From the NCBI RefSeq assembly GCF_000250655.1, contig NC_016935.1, positions 6,218,001 through 6,282,000 on the forward strand: a stretch of 64,000 nt of DNA, written 5' to 3'. The notes beneath the pieces were generated by a model. That model did no database searches and had not been told where the DNA came from. It saw only the letters and a list, made by a program, of their open reading frames with translations. Both the position numbers and the translations under genes were made by a program. Origin of the DNA: Paenibacillus mucilaginosus 3016 (GTDB lineage Bacteria; Bacillota; Bacilli; Paenibacillales; NBRC-103111). Below, piece after piece: positions 46,430 to 56,348 of this stretch. How positions within the stretch are numbered: the first letter of the stretch is position 1; the number at the start of each line of letters is the position of its first letter.

Positions 46430-47203
46430 TCACCTCGCTTCTCCGTCGTTAGATATCTCCGGTCCGGCACCGTCATTGGCTACGAGCACTACCGTCACAT
46501 TGTCGTCCCCGCCCGCGTCAAGCGCTTCCTTAATCAGCCGGCGTGCTTTCTCTTCGAGCTCTTCAGGTACGCTGGCCGCTTCGAGAATCCGCTCGTCGTC
46601 CACCAGGCCGCAGAGCCCGTCGCTGCACAGCAGCAGAAGGTCCCCCTTCTGCCATGACACCTCCTGCACGTCGACCTCGATGGTCGGCTCCGTGCCTAGC
46701 GCCCGTGTGAGCACGTTGCGCCGGGGATGATGGCTGGCTTCCTCGCGCGAGATCTGGCCGCTCTTCACGAGCTCGTTGACGAGGGAGTGGTCCTCCGTCA
46801 GCTGCTCGATGCGTCCGCCGCCGATCCGGTAGGCGCGGCTGTCGCCGATATGGGCGATCACCGCGCGGTCCGGGGAGGCAAGGGCGGCGACCACCGTCGT
46901 GCCCATGCCGTGATAATGCTCCCGCTGCGAAGCGAATTCGAACACTTTCTCGTTGGCGACTTCGATCGCCGATTTCAGCTGGCGCTGCCGCTCTTCCGAG
47001 CTCACGCCGGCATCCAGGAACTGGATGCCCACCTGGATCAGCTCCACCGCCATTTGACTTGCAATATCTCCGGCCTGATGGCCGCCCATGCCGTCGGCCA
47101 CAATGGCCAGACTCCAGCCGTTCAGGTCTTCCTTCACGACCGCCCGGTCCTCATTGACCGTGCGCACACGGCCGATATCGGACAGATAGCAAAGTCTCAG
47201 CAT
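46430..47203 (-). CDS. prpC: PP2C-type protein phosphatase PrpC/Stp
   Basis: 257-residue metal-dependent phosphatase that reverses PrkC phosphorylation. It has the PP2C motifs DIGRVRTVNEDRAVV, VADGMGGHQAGDIAS, IAHIGDSRAYRI, LLLCSDGLCGLVDD and GGDDNVTVVLV. The start at MLRLCYLSDIG follows GAGGTG; a GTG four codons earlier overlaps the rlmN stop as GTGA. It ends 8 bases before prkC. Confidence 0.96.
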   Translation of the reverse strand: MLRLCYLSDIGRVRTVNEDRAVVKEDLNGWSLAIVADGMGGHQAGDIASQMAVELIQVGIQFLDAGVSSEERQRQLKSAIEVANEKVFEFASQREHYHGMGTTVVAALASPDRAVIAHIGDSRAYRIGGGRIEQLTEDHSLVNELVKSGQISREEASHHPRRNVLTRALGTEPTIEVDVQEVSWQKGDLLLLCSDGLCGLVDDERILEAASVPEELEEKARRLIKEALDAGGDDNVTVVLVANDGAGPEISNDGEAR

Positions 47204-47211
47204 CGATTGGT

Positions 47212-48288
47212 TCACCTCGCACCCGACTCCATATGCTTCGCCCGCAGCTGCCCGCAGGCGGCGGCGATATCGCTGCCCTGCTCGCGGCGTATGGTGGCGT
47301 TAATTTTATTTTTCTCGAGAATGCGCTGGAACGTAAAAATATCATTGCGCGGCGTACGTACGAAATTGCGCTCCGATACGAAATTCACCGGGATCAGGTT
47401 GACGTGCGCCATCGGGAAGGACTGCAGCACCTGGGCCAGCTCCTCCGCGTGCTCCGGCTGGTCATTCACCCCGCCCATCAGGGCGTATTCGAACGTAATC
47501 CGGCGGCCCGTCTTCCCGACATAAAATTTGCAGGCCTCGATGAGGTCGGCAAACGGGAAGCGGCGGTTCACCGGCATGAGCTTCGAGCGGAGCGCATCGT
47601 TCGGCGCGTGAATCGAAATCGCCAGATTGATCTGGGTTTCCTCTTCGGCGAATTTGTAAATGTTCGGCACGATCCCGCTCGTCGACACCGTAATGTGACG
47701 CTGGCCGATATTGAGGCCCTTCGGGTGGATCATGACGCGAAGGAACGTCATTACCGCATCATAGTTCTCGAACGGCTCGCCGATGCCCATGATGACGATG
47801 GAAGAGACCCGCTCTCCCGTCTCGTCGAGCAGCTGCTGCGCCTTCACGACCTGGGCGATGATCTCGCCCGGCGTCAGGTTCCGCTTCAGCCCGCCGAGCG
47901 TGGAGGCACAGAACGTACAGCCGATGCGGCAGCCGACCTGCGTCGTAACGCAGATGGAGTTGCCGTAGTTGTGCTTCATGACGACGGTTTCGATCGCGTT
48001 CTTGTCGGCAAGCTCGAACAGGAACTTAACGGTGCCGTCCTTGGAACGGTAGTGCGCCACCTCATGAAGCGTGACAAAATCGAACTGCTCCCGCAGCTTG
48101 TCCCGCAGCGTTTTGGGCAGGTTCGTCATTTCGTCAAAGTTTGATATTCTTTTCACATACAGCCAGTCGAAAATCTGGCCGGCCCGGAATCCGGACTCCC
48201 CGTTCTCCTTGACCCACTCCTGCCACTGGTCCCAGGAATAGTCGTAGACGTACGGCTTGCCTTCGGGCATTTTGTCTTTTGTTCCCAT
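47212..48288 (-). CDS. rlmN: Dual-specificity RNA methyltransferase RlmN
   Basis: Radical-SAM enzyme that makes 2-methyladenosine at A2503 of 23S rRNA and A37 of some tRNAs. Of 358 residues, the radical-SAM cysteine motif is [10 protein letters not shown], followed by [13 protein letters not shown] and [14 protein letters not shown]. The resolving Cys is in [11 protein letters not shown] near the C-terminus. The start is at [10 protein letters not shown]; an open frame of three more codons exists. It is separated from rsmB by a 620-base repeat region. Confidence 0.96.
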   Translation of the reverse strand: MGTKDKMPEGKPYVYDYSWDQWQEWVKENGESGFRAGQIFDWLYVKRISNFDEMTNLPKTLRDKLREQFDFVTLHEVAHYRSKDGTVKFLFELADKNAIETVVMKHNYGNSICVTTQVGCRIGCTFCASTLGGLKRNLTPGEIIAQVVKAQQLLDETGERVSSIVIMGIGEPFENYDAVMTFLRVMIHPKGLNIGQRHITVSTSGIVPNIYKFAEEETQINLAISIHAPNDALRSKLMPVNRRFPFADLIEACKFYVGKTGRRITFEYALMGGVNDQPEHAEELAQVLQSFPMAHVNLIPVNFVSERNFVRTPRNDIFTFQRILEKNKINATIRREQGSDIAAACGQLRAKHMESGAR

Positions 48289-48463
48289 ATGGATCACAAC
48301 CTGTTTATCAAATGTGTGTATGCCTAAGTATGTCAGAACCCGTGAGGGATGGAAAAACAGCTGCGCCGTCCTGCGGGACGGTGCGTGTCGGCTGCAAATG
48401 GACGGACAGCGAAAATGCGCCGGCTGGATGCGTTGACAGGCAGCCGGTCCGGCGATGAGACGC

Positions 48464-48716
48464 GAATAACACGGTTAGCACGTGTTATTCCAGGCAGATG
48501 GACCGTTGCCGGGCCGATAACACGGATTTACCGCGTTATCGAGCTTCCGGTTGGGCACTTGAGCCCCCAACAAGCAGATTAACACGGGTTTTCCGTGTTA
48601 ATCCTGCGCTTTCGGCCAGCCACCGCTTCGATAACACGGGTTTTCCGCGTTAGCGAGCTTCCGGTTTGGCACTTGAGCCCTCAGCAAGCGGATTAACACG
48701 GGTTTTCCGCGTTAGC
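48464..48716. repeat. Cluster of five ACACGG palindromic repeats
   Basis: Five hairpin-forming units lie in the otherwise empty 48289-48909 gap. They are at 48464-48490 (GAATAACACG/CGTGTTATTC), 48516-48540, 48578-48602 (ATTAACACGG/CCGTGTTAAT), 48629-48655 and 48691-48716. Each is about 25 bases with a TTAACACGG arm. Units 2-3 and 4-5 are joined by a 37-base spacer that is nearly identical in both pairs (AGCTTCCGGTT, GGCACTTGAGCCC), so a pair-plus-spacer block was duplicated. No protein-coding gene is supported here. Confidence 0.85.
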
Positions 48717-48909
48717 GAAGCTGCAGCAGGGATAAGGACAACCGGGCCTGCCCATTCCTCTGCGCCTATTACGTTCCAAATACAGTATTTGTCAGGCATC
48801 TTCCTGCAATTCAACCGTTGATAAGAACGGTTCCCGGCCGTGCGGGACCGGCTGATCTGCCGGCTGCCGCACCCCAAAGCCAACCTATATTATACCATAA
48901 ATCCGGATG

Positions 48910-50535
48910 CTATGCCCGTTTGCGCAGCCGGGCGATATAGAAGCCGTCGGAGCCGTAGTCGTACGGCATGATCTGCACCGACGCTTCCTCCACCGCTTCG
49001 GCTTCCTTGCCCTCAGGCCGCGCAGCGGCAGGCGGGGCGTCCGGCGTGAACTCCGGGTGGCGTCCGAGGAAGGCGCGGACCGCCTCCCCGTTCTCCGCCG
49101 GCTCCACCGTGCAGGTGCTGTAGACGAGCACGCCGCCGGGCTTCAGCAGCCCGTGCACCGCTTCGAGCAGCTCCTGCTGGATCGAACAGATCTCGCCGAG
49201 CTCCGCCTCGGTCTTCGTCCACTTCATGTCGGGCTTGCGGCGGATCACGCCGAGGCCCGAGCATGGCGCGTCGAGCAGGATGCGGTCGAAGCTCTCCGGC
49301 GCATAATGCTCCCGCAGCCGCCGCGCGTCGGCCGTGAGCGTCGTGATGCTCTCATGCCCGAGCCGCACGGCCTGCTCGCGGATCAGCCCGTGCTTGTGCT
49401 CATGCACATCGCACGCCACAATCTCACCGCGGCCCTGCATCTTCTCCGCCAGGTGCGTCGTCTTGCCGCCCGGGGCGGCGCAGCAGTCGAGCACCCGCTC
49501 GCCCGGCTGCGGGTCCACCCATTCCGCGACGAGCATGGAGCTCTCGTCCTGGATCGAATACAGCCCCTCCGCATAGTCCTGCGTCAGGGCCATATTGCCG
49601 CCGCCGCGCACGATGACGCCCGCGGGGGCCAGCGGGGAAGGCTCGGCCTCGAGCCCTTCCCCGCGCAGCCGCTCGACCAGCGCCTCGCGGGAGAGCTTCC
49701 GCGTATTCGCCCGGAGGCTGACCCGCGGCGGTTCGTTGTTCGCCTCGCAGAGCCGCTCCGCCGCCGCCTCGCCGAACTGGGCGATCCAGCGGCGCACAAG
49801 CCACTCGGGGTGCGACGCCGAGAGGGCGATGCGCTTCGGGGCCGGAAGCCCCTCCGGCAGCACCAGCTCCGAGCGGCGCCGCAGCACATTCCGCAGCACG
49901 CCGTTGACCATGCCGGAGATTCCCTGATGCCCGCGGCGGCGAGCCATGCTCACCGCCTCGTTCACAACGGCATGATCCGGGATGCGGTCCAAGTAGTAGA
50001 GCTGATAGAAGCTCAGGCGCAGCAGACTGCGGACCCAAGGCTCCAGCTTGGACAGCCCCTTGCTGACAAAGCCTTCAAGGAAATAATCGATCGTGTTCAG
50101 CCGCTGCAGCGTGCCGTACACGATCTCCGTCGCCAGGCCCGCGTCGGGCCGGGACAGCTTGTACTTCTGCAGCGTCTGGTGCAGCAGCAGGTTGCTGTAG
50201 CTGCGGTCCTGCTCCGTGCGCACGAGCACGTCGAGCGCCGCTTCCCGCGGCGAGCCCGCTCTTCCGCCCGCAGGCCGGGCCCCGCCGCCGCGCTTCGCGC
50301 CGGCTGCAGCAGCTCCGCTGCGGCCGTCACCTCCGGCTGAGGCCGCGCCGCTCTCCGCCGAGTTCACGACGGCGGCCTGTCTCGCCCGGTCCGGCGAAGC
50401 CGCACGCGGGCCTCCGGTCCATGCGCTGCGGCCCGGTGGCTTGGCTCCGCCCTGCGGCGGACGCCTGCCTGCGGAGCCGCTGCGCCCTACCGCACTCTCG
50501 CGGCCGCGGCCAGGGTTTTTGTTGTTATCGCTCAT
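48910..50535 (-). CDS. rsmB: 16S rRNA (cytosine(967)-C5)-methyltransferase RsmB
   Basis: 541 residues. About 95 N-terminal residues are a disordered Gly/Ala/Arg/Pro-rich extension not present in typical family members. The NusB-like RNA-binding domain (SPREAALDVLVRTEQDRSYSNLLL onward) and the Rossmann methyltransferase follow: SAM site LDCCAAPGGKTTHLAEKM, DAPCSGLGVIRRKPD and the catalytic Cys in VYSTCTVEPAEN. The extension could be trimmed if translation starts further in, but no clear internal start was seen before about residue 95. Confidence 0.94.
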   Translation of the reverse strand: MSDNNKNPGRGRESAVGRSGSAGRRPPQGGAKPPGRSAWTGGPRAASPDRARQAAVVNSAESGAASAGGDGRSGAAAAGAKRGGGARPAGGRAGSPREAALDVLVRTEQDRSYSNLLLHQTLQKYKLSRPDAGLATEIVYGTLQRLNTIDYFLEGFVSKGLSKLEPWVRSLLRLSFYQLYYLDRIPDHAVVNEAVSMARRRGHQGISGMVNGVLRNVLRRRSELVLPEGLPAPKRIALSASHPEWLVRRWIAQFGEAAAERLCEANNEPPRVSLRANTRKLSREALVERLRGEGLEAEPSPLAPAGVIVRGGGNMALTQDYAEGLYSIQDESSMLVAEWVDPQPGERVLDCCAAPGGKTTHLAEKMQGRGEIVACDVHEHKHGLIREQAVRLGHESITTLTADARRLREHYAPESFDRILLDAPCSGLGVIRRKPDMKWTKTEAELGEICSIQQELLEAVHGLLKPGGVLVYSTCTVEPAENGEAVRAFLGRHPEFTPDAPPAAARPEGKEAEAVEEASVQIMPYDYGSDGFYIARLRKRA

Positions 50536-50550
50536 GATCTTCTGCGCCCC

Positions 50551-51498
50551 CTAGCTTCCCAGTACCGTACCGCGCTGCAACTGTCCGCCCCGAACCAGCG
50601 TGGCGGCGTCCATCGCCTTCTTGCCCGCCGGCTGCACCTCGGTCAGCCTCAGCACGCCGGAGCCGGCCGCCACGGCGATGCCGCGTTCGCCCGCTTCCAG
50701 CACCGTGCCCGGCACGGTACCCGCAGGAGCCTGCTCCGCCGCATCGGGCTTCGCACACTGCCATACCTTTAAGACCTCGCCGTTCCACAGGGTGAATGCG
50801 CCGAGCCGCGGATGCAGCGCGCGGACGAGCTGCCAGATCTCCACCGCGGAGCGCGACCACTCGATGCGCTCCTGCTCGCGGGTGATGTTGGGAGAATAGA
50901 CCGCCTCCGCGTCGTTCTGCGGCACGGCCTGCACACGCCCGGCCAGCAGGTCCGGCAGCGTATCCTGCAGCAGCTGGGCCCCCGCCATGCTGAGCTTGTC
51001 GAACATCGAGCCGGTCGTATCCGTATCCTCAATCGGCACCTCGATCTTCGAGATCATGTCGCCCGTATCGAGCCCCTCGGCCATGTACATGATCGTCACG
51101 CCCGTCACCGGATCGCCGTTCATGACGGCATAATGAATCGGGGCTCCGCCCCGGTATTTCGGCAGGAGCGACGCGTGAATATTGATGCAGCCGAGCTTCG
51201 GCAGGTCAAGCACCGACTTCGGCAGAATCTGTCCGTAAGCCGCGGTCACGATGAGATCCGGCGCCAGCGCGCGGAGCTCCTCCACCGACTCGGGACGCCG
51301 AAGCCGCTCCGGCTGCAGTACCGGCAGTCCGTGCAGCTCGGCCTCCACCTTGACAGGCGTCGGGGTCAGCACCCGCTTGCGGCCGACCGGACGGTCCGGC
51401 TGCGTCACGACGCCGACCACTTCGACGCCTTCATATGCGAGCAGCGTGCGGAGGGGCAGCACGGCAAACTCCGGCGTGCCCATAAAGACGATCCTCAT
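50551..51498 (-). CDS. fmt: Methionyl-tRNA formyltransferase
   Basis: Formylates initiator Met-tRNA with 10-formyl-THF. 315 residues. The N-terminal formyltransferase fold starts RIVFMGTPEFAVLPLRTLL, with catalytic NIHASLLPKYRGGAPIHYAVMNGD and GLDTGDMISK. A C-terminal OB domain follows. It starts within the last codons of def (4-base overlap), so def-fmt are coupled as in most bacteria. Confidence 0.97.
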   Translation of the reverse strand: MRIVFMGTPEFAVLPLRTLLAYEGVEVVGVVTQPDRPVGRKRVLTPTPVKVEAELHGLPVLQPERLRRPESVEELRALAPDLIVTAAYGQILPKSVLDLPKLGCINIHASLLPKYRGGAPIHYAVMNGDPVTGVTIMYMAEGLDTGDMISKIEVPIEDTDTTGSMFDKLSMAGAQLLQDTLPDLLAGRVQAVPQNDAEAVYSPNITREQERIEWSRSAVEIWQLVRALHPRLGAFTLWNGEVLKVWQCAKPDAAEQAPAGTVPGTVLEAGERGIAVAAGSGVLRLTEVQPAGKKAMDAATLVRGGQLQRGTVLGS

Positions 51499-51983
51499 GC
51501 CTCTTCACGATCCTTCGACGGCTCGTTGCGGTAGACGCTCTCCGCCAGATCCGTGTACAGCACGCCGTTCAGGTGGTCCACCTCGTGCTGGATGCAGCGG
51601 GAGAGGAGCTCCGTGCCTTCGATCACGATTTCTTCGCCGTGGCGGTTCAGCCCCTTGACTTTGACCCGCTCGTAACGCTTGACATCGCCCGTGAAGCCCG
51701 GAATGCTCAGGCAGCCCTCCGGCCCGATCATCTCGCCTTCCTTCTCAATGATCTCGGGGTTGATCAGCTCGATCAGCCCGCCCTGATCCTCTCCGCAGTC
51801 CATCACGATGACGCGCTTCAGAATACCGATCTGGGGCGCGGCGAGGCCGACGCCTTCCGCATCGTACATCGTGTCGGCCATATCGTCGAGCAGCTTGATA
51901 ATGTTAGGGGTAATCTTCGGAACCGGCTTGCATTTCTCACGGAGTACCGGATCCGGGTCTTTTACGATCATGCGAATTGCCAT
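51495..51983 (-). CDS. def: Peptide deformylase
   Basis: Removes the N-formyl group from nascent proteins. 162 residues with all three motifs: GVGLAAPQIGI, EGCLSIPG (metal Cys) and CIQHEVDHLNG (metal His pair and Glu). The start at MAIRMIVKDPDPVLR follows GGATGGTGG; an open frame 11 codons longer exists. It lies about 110 bases after priA. Confidence 0.97.
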   Translation of the reverse strand: MAIRMIVKDPDPVLREKCKPVPKITPNIIKLLDDMADTMYDAEGVGLAAPQIGILKRVIVMDCGEDQGGLIELINPEIIEKEGEMIGPEGCLSIPGFTGDVKRYERVKVKGLNRHGEEIVIEGTELLSRCIQHEVDHLNGVLYTDLAESVYRNEPSKDREEA

Positions 51984-52093
51984 AGTCATCCACCATCCTT
52001 CAAATATACAACACACCTATAAAAACGCAGTCCCCCGAGGCCTTCCTCCAGGGGCATCCCTTGCATCTATCTATATGCCGTCCACCGGCACGA

Positions 52094-54595
52094 TTACATC
52101 AGCAGCTGGGGATCCACATCGATCGACACCGTCAGCTTCTGTGTCTTCACGGCGTCCTCCAGTACGGAGGCCGCCTGTTCCACGATCTGGGCGATGTCCT
52201 GATCTCCCCGATATTTTATCATGCATTGGAACCGATATCTATCCTTGATCCGCGAGATCGGCGACGCTACGGGACCTAGCACCTCAAGCTCCCCGCCCTG
52301 GTCCCGGCGGTCCTCCGCCAGCTCCTTGAGCCGGGCCGCCAGCACCTCGCCCGAGCGGATCAGCAGCTGCACCTGTTCGTGGGACAGCGTGATGAGCACA
52401 AGCCGGTGGAACGGAGGATAGTTATGAAGCCGGCGCATCATCATCTCTTTGCGCATGAAGCCCATATAATCGTGGCGGCTGGCGGAGACGATGCTGTAAT
52501 GCTCCGGCGTGTACGTCTGCACATACACTTCGCCGGGAAGCTGATGTCGCCCCGCCCGACCGGCCACCTGGGTCAGCAGCTGGAACGTCCGCTCCGCCGC
52601 CCGGAAGTCCGGCAGGTTCAGCACGGAATCCGCAGCGAGCGCTCCGACCAGGGTCACATAGGGGAAGTCGAGCCCCTTGGCGACCATCTGGGTGCCGAGC
52701 AGCACATCCGCCTGCCGGTTGCCGAACATCGTCAGCCATTTCTCGTGCGAGCCCTTCTCCGTCGTCGTGTCCACATCCATCCGGATGACCCGGATGCCGG
52801 GGAACAGCTTGGCCAGCTCCTCCTCGACCCGCTGGGTTCCGGTGCCGAAGTGGCGGATATGCTCGCTTCCGCAGTCGGGACACAGCGACAGCTCCCGCTC
52901 GGCATACCCGCAGTAGTGACAGCGGATCGCCCTCGAGCTCTGGTGGTATGTCAGCGAGATATCGCAGTGCGGACAGTCGGCGACATAGCCGCAGGTTCGG
53001 CACATGACGAACGTCGCATACCCCCGGCGGTTCAGCAGCAAAACGATCTGTTCTTTCTTGTGTAACCGTTCTTCGATCGCTTTATACAGATCGCGGCTGA
53101 ACATGGACCGGTTGCCGCTCTTGAGCTCCTCCCGCATATCGATGATTCTCACCGGAGGCAGCGGCCGGCCTTCCACCCGGCTCGGCATCGACAGCAGTTC
53201 GAACGCGGGGCGCTCCGGGGTGGCCGCTGCCGCCGCTTCGTTCGTCGTGCGGTACATGCTCTCCAGCGACGGCGTAGCCGAGCCGAGAATGACGGAAGCG
53301 CCGTGCTCCGCCGCCCGGGCGATCGCCACGTCACGCGCATGGTACTTGGGGCTCTCTTCCTGCTTGTATGTCGTTTCGTGCTCTTCATCAATAATGATAA
53401 GTCCGATCTTGGTAAAAGGGGCAAAAATCGCCGACCGCGCGCCGATGACGACACTGACTTCCCGGCGTGCGATCTTGCGCCACTCGTCATAGCGTTCTCC
53501 GTGCGACAGCCTGCTGTGCAGCACTGCCACCCGGTTGCCGAAACGCCCCTTGAAGCGCTCGACCATCTGGGGCGTCAGGGCGATCTCGGGCACGAGCACG
53601 ATCGCTTCGCGCCCTTGATCCAGACAGGTCTGGATCGACTGCAGGTACACCTCCGTCTTGCCGCTGCCGGTGACCCCGTGAAGCAGGAATACCCGCTGCC
53701 GCTCCGACAGCACCGCATCCCGGATGCGTTCGTACACGCCGGCCTGCTCCGGCGTCAGCGGCAGGGGCGACGTCGGCTTGAAGGTCCTGGAGGCATACGG
53801 GTCCCGCTGGACCTCGACTTCCTCGATCCGCAGCCAGCCCCGGTCCGCCAGCGCCTTCACGCTGCCCGCCGACAGGTTCAGCTCCGTGAGCAGATCCGTC
53901 AGCTTCATCGGCTCCGGCTGCCGGATGAAATGCTCCAGCACCTCGCGCTGCTTCGCCGCCTTCGCCGGCAGCTCGCCGAGCCAGGCTTCGAGCTGCGACG
54001 GATCCTCCGGAGCGAAGACCGTCAGCGCCTTCTTGGCGGACATCCGGTCCTTGACCATCTGGATCTCGACCAAGAAGCCCTCGTCAAGCAGTCCCTTCAC
54101 CAGTCCCGCGTCGTCCGCGAACTTGTCCATCAGGGACTGGAGCTCCACCGTCTCCTGCCGCCGGACGTAGGCCAGAATCTCCTCCTGCCCGGGAAGCAGA
54201 AGAGGCAGCAGGCCGGAGGCCCCCGGCTCCGCCGCCTTCACGTGGCGCTCGTACTTGGCTTTGAGCGCGCCCGGAATCATCGCCTGCAGCGCCGTAACCT
54301 CATGGCACAGGTACGTCCGGGAGATCCAGCTCGCGAGCTTCACAAGCTCCTCCGTCAGCGGAGGCTGCAGGTCCATAGCCGTCTTGATCGGCTTGACCTT
54401 CGACGGATCGAGCTGCGTGCCCGGATGCAGCTCGACTACGAAGCCCTGCACGGTGCGGGGCCCGAAAGGCACCCCCACCCGCGAGCCCACGGCCACGAGC
54501 TCCCTCATGTGCTCGGGGATGCTGTAATCAAAGGCCCGGTTGGTGGGCCGGGCCGGAACATCAACGATCACTTTCGCATACATGCTTCGGTTCAT
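52094..54595 (-). CDS. priA: Primosomal helicase PriA
   Basis: Restarts replication at repaired forks. The 833-residue product has an N-terminal DNA-binding domain (AKVIVDVPARPTNRAFDYSIP, GVPFGPRTVQGFV), Walker A LHGVTGSGKTEVYLQ and the DEEH box IIDEEHETTYKQE. Two zinc-binding clusters contain CRTCGYVADCPHCD and CHYCGYAERELSLCPDCG. The C-terminal helicase lobe has TQVAGRAGR. Full length. Its ATG overlaps the coaBC stop as ATGA. Confidence 0.97.
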   Translation of the reverse strand: MNRSMYAKVIVDVPARPTNRAFDYSIPEHMRELVAVGSRVGVPFGPRTVQGFVVELHPGTQLDPSKVKPIKTAMDLQPPLTEELVKLASWISRTYLCHEVTALQAMIPGALKAKYERHVKAAEPGASGLLPLLLPGQEEILAYVRRQETVELQSLMDKFADDAGLVKGLLDEGFLVEIQMVKDRMSAKKALTVFAPEDPSQLEAWLGELPAKAAKQREVLEHFIRQPEPMKLTDLLTELNLSAGSVKALADRGWLRIEEVEVQRDPYASRTFKPTSPLPLTPEQAGVYERIRDAVLSERQRVFLLHGVTGSGKTEVYLQSIQTCLDQGREAIVLVPEIALTPQMVERFKGRFGNRVAVLHSRLSHGERYDEWRKIARREVSVVIGARSAIFAPFTKIGLIIIDEEHETTYKQEESPKYHARDVAIARAAEHGASVILGSATPSLESMYRTTNEAAAAATPERPAFELLSMPSRVEGRPLPPVRIIDMREELKSGNRSMFSRDLYKAIEERLHKKEQIVLLLNRRGYATFVMCRTCGYVADCPHCDISLTYHQSSRAIRCHYCGYAERELSLCPDCGSEHIRHFGTGTQRVEEELAKLFPGIRVIRMDVDTTTEKGSHEKWLTMFGNRQADVLLGTQMVAKGLDFPYVTLVGALAADSVLNLPDFRAAERTFQLLTQVAGRAGRHQLPGEVYVQTYTPEHYSIVSASRHDYMGFMRKEMMMRRLHNYPPFHRLVLITLSHEQVQLLIRSGEVLAARLKELAEDRRDQGGELEVLGPVASPISRIKDRYRFQCMIKYRGDQDIAQIVEQAASVLEDAVKTQKLTVSIDVDPQLLM

Positions 54596-55794
54596 TCCCC
54601 CTTCGGAAGACGCTCCGCGATCAGGGCCAGCAGCCGTGCCGCCACATCCTGCTTGGACAGCATCGGCAGCGCTTCGACGAGCCCCGCCGCATCATAGATG
54701 CGGACGAGGTTCGTATCCGTGCCGAAGCCCGCGCCTTCCACCGTCACGTCGTTGGCGACGAGCAGGTCGGAACGCTTGCGCTTCAGCTTCTCGATGGCGT
54801 ACGCCTCCACATTCTGCGTTTCGGCAGCGAAGCCGACGATGAACTGGGTCGTCTTGCGCTCCCCAAGCTCCGCCAGAATATCCGGATTCTTGACGAGCTG
54901 CAGGGTCATCTCGTCGGACTTCTTCTTGATCTTCTGCTGCGCCGCCTCGGCCGGCCGGTAGTCGGCAACCGCAGCCGCCTTGATTATGATATCCTGCTGT
55001 TCCATCCGGGACAGCACGGCCTCTCTCATGTCGAGCGCGGATTCCACGCGGACGACCTCCACGCCGGCAGGAGCCGGAACCGACGCCCTGCCGGTCACCA
55101 GGGTCACCCGGGCGCCCATCCGCCTCGCCTCTTCGGCAATGGCATAGCCCATCTTCCCGGACGAATCATTGGTGAGATAGCGGACCGGATCGATCCGCTC
55201 CACGGTGCCCCCGGCCGTCACGAGCAGGCGCCGGCCTCTCAAGAGCCCCTCTTCGGCGAAGAAGCGGTGCAGTACGGCGGCAATCTCCTCGGGCTCCGCC
55301 AATCTTCCCTTGCCCACGTAGCCGCAGGCCAGCTGACCGACACCCGGCTCGATGAAGCGCACGCCCCGGGCCGCCAGCATCTGCAGATTCGCCTGCACCG
55401 CGGGATGGGCGTACATATGCACGTTCATCGCCGGGGCTACGAACACGGGCGCCTCGGTGGCGAGCAGCGTCGTGCTCAGCATGTCGTCCGCCAGCCCCAG
55501 CGCCATTTTGCCGATGAGATTGGCCGTCGCCGGCGCGACGATCACCGCATCCGCGGAGTCCGCCAGGTCGATATGCATGATCACCGACGGGTCCTTCTCG
55601 TCGAACGTATCGACCGCGACTTCATGACGCGACAGCGCCTGGAAGGTCAGCGGCGCAATGAATTTGGCGGCGGACTCCGTCATGATCACACGGACCTTGG
55701 CGCCGGCCTGCGTCAGCCTGCTGCAGAGCGCGGCGGCCTTGTACGCGGCAATGCCACCGCACACGCCGAGCACGATCGTTTTTCCTTGGAGCAT
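54592..55794 (-). CDS. coaBC: Bifunctional phosphopantothenoylcysteine decarboxylase/synthetase
   Basis: Two consecutive steps of coenzyme A synthesis. 400 residues. The N-terminal flavin-dependent CoaC domain has GVCGGIAAYKAAALC, APAMNVHMYAHPAVQ and the active-site Cys in GQLACGYVGKGRL. The C-terminal CTP-dependent CoaB domain has TAGGTVERIDPVRYLTNDSSGKMGYAIAEEA and AAVADYRPA. The start follows AAGGAGGGAGCCCG. The 340-base gap upstream (55795-56132) holds the rpoZ terminator and no supported gene. Confidence 0.97.
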   Translation of the reverse strand: MLQGKTIVLGVCGGIAAYKAAALCSRLTQAGAKVRVIMTESAAKFIAPLTFQALSRHEVAVDTFDEKDPSVIMHIDLADSADAVIVAPATANLIGKMALGLADDMLSTTLLATEAPVFVAPAMNVHMYAHPAVQANLQMLAARGVRFIEPGVGQLACGYVGKGRLAEPEEIAAVLHRFFAEEGLLRGRRLLVTAGGTVERIDPVRYLTNDSSGKMGYAIAEEARRMGARVTLVTGRASVPAPAGVEVVRVESALDMREAVLSRMEQQDIIIKAAAVADYRPAEAAQQKIKKKSDEMTLQLVKNPDILAELGERKTTQFIVGFAAETQNVEAYAIEKLKRKRSDLLVANDVTVEGAGFGTDTNLVRIYDAAGLVEALPMLSKQDVAARLLALIAERLPKGE

Positions 55795-56099
55795 CGGGCT
55801 CCCTCCTTCTCCCATGAGCTGCTCAGCCCTGCCGGCTCACACGCCTGTTCTCCCGAGAAGCAGGGTACGGCGTGCTGACAACCCGCTTTGTCGAGCTGCG
55901 AATCTCAAACATATGTTCGGTTCTAATAAACAGCGGCACCGCCCTGAACGGACGGTGCGTACGCTGCAGCTTTCCTGACGGTTCCGAAGCCTGCTGAAGA
56001 AGCCCGGACCGGCATGCGGTGAATGAAAGGTAACGGCTCTCCATCTTGCGGACGGCCCGTTCCGTACAATAAAGGGCTTCTGCGAGGGAGTGCCATTTC

Positions 56100-56132
56100 A
56101 AAAAAATAACAACCCGAGGGTTGTTGTTTTTT
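56100..56132. terminator. Bidirectional terminator after rpoZ
   Basis: AACAACCC and GGGTTGTT pair perfectly, flanked by A7 and T8 so it can stop transcription in both directions. On the minus strand it begins directly after the rpoZ stop. coaBC, 300 bases on, therefore probably needs its own promoter. Confidence 0.93.
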
Positions 56133-56348
56133 TTATTTCAGGGATTCTTTGGCCGGCAGCTTCTCGTAGGATACGTGATCCTCGTAAATCTCTTCGAGCG
56201 CGAGGCCTACCTGCTTATGCGAACGCTTCTGGCGCACCTCGGTCTTGGCGCCGTCACGCAGTGCGCGGGCACGCTTGGAAGCGGCCACCACCAGCGAGTA
56301 CTTGCTGTCGACTTTGTCGAGCAGCTTATCGATAGAAGGATACAGCAT
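56133..56348 (-). CDS. rpoZ: RNA polymerase omega subunit
   Basis: 71-residue RNA polymerase assembly subunit. [30 protein letters not shown] is the conserved core, with a short Lys-rich C-terminus. The ATG overlaps the gmk stop by one base (TAATG), the usual gmk-rpoZ coupling. Confidence 0.95.
   Translation of the reverse strand: MLYPSIDKLLDKVDSKYSLVVAASKRARALRDGAKTEVRQKRSHKQVGLALEEIYEDHVSYEKLPAKESLK

Noticed and set aside
48464-48716. CRISPR array
   Set aside because: The repeats are palindromic, unequal in length and have near-identical spacers; there are no cas genes.
55823-56101. 92-codon minus-strand frame between rpoZ and coaBC
   Set aside because: No ribosome binding site, begins inside the rpoZ terminator, no family resemblance.
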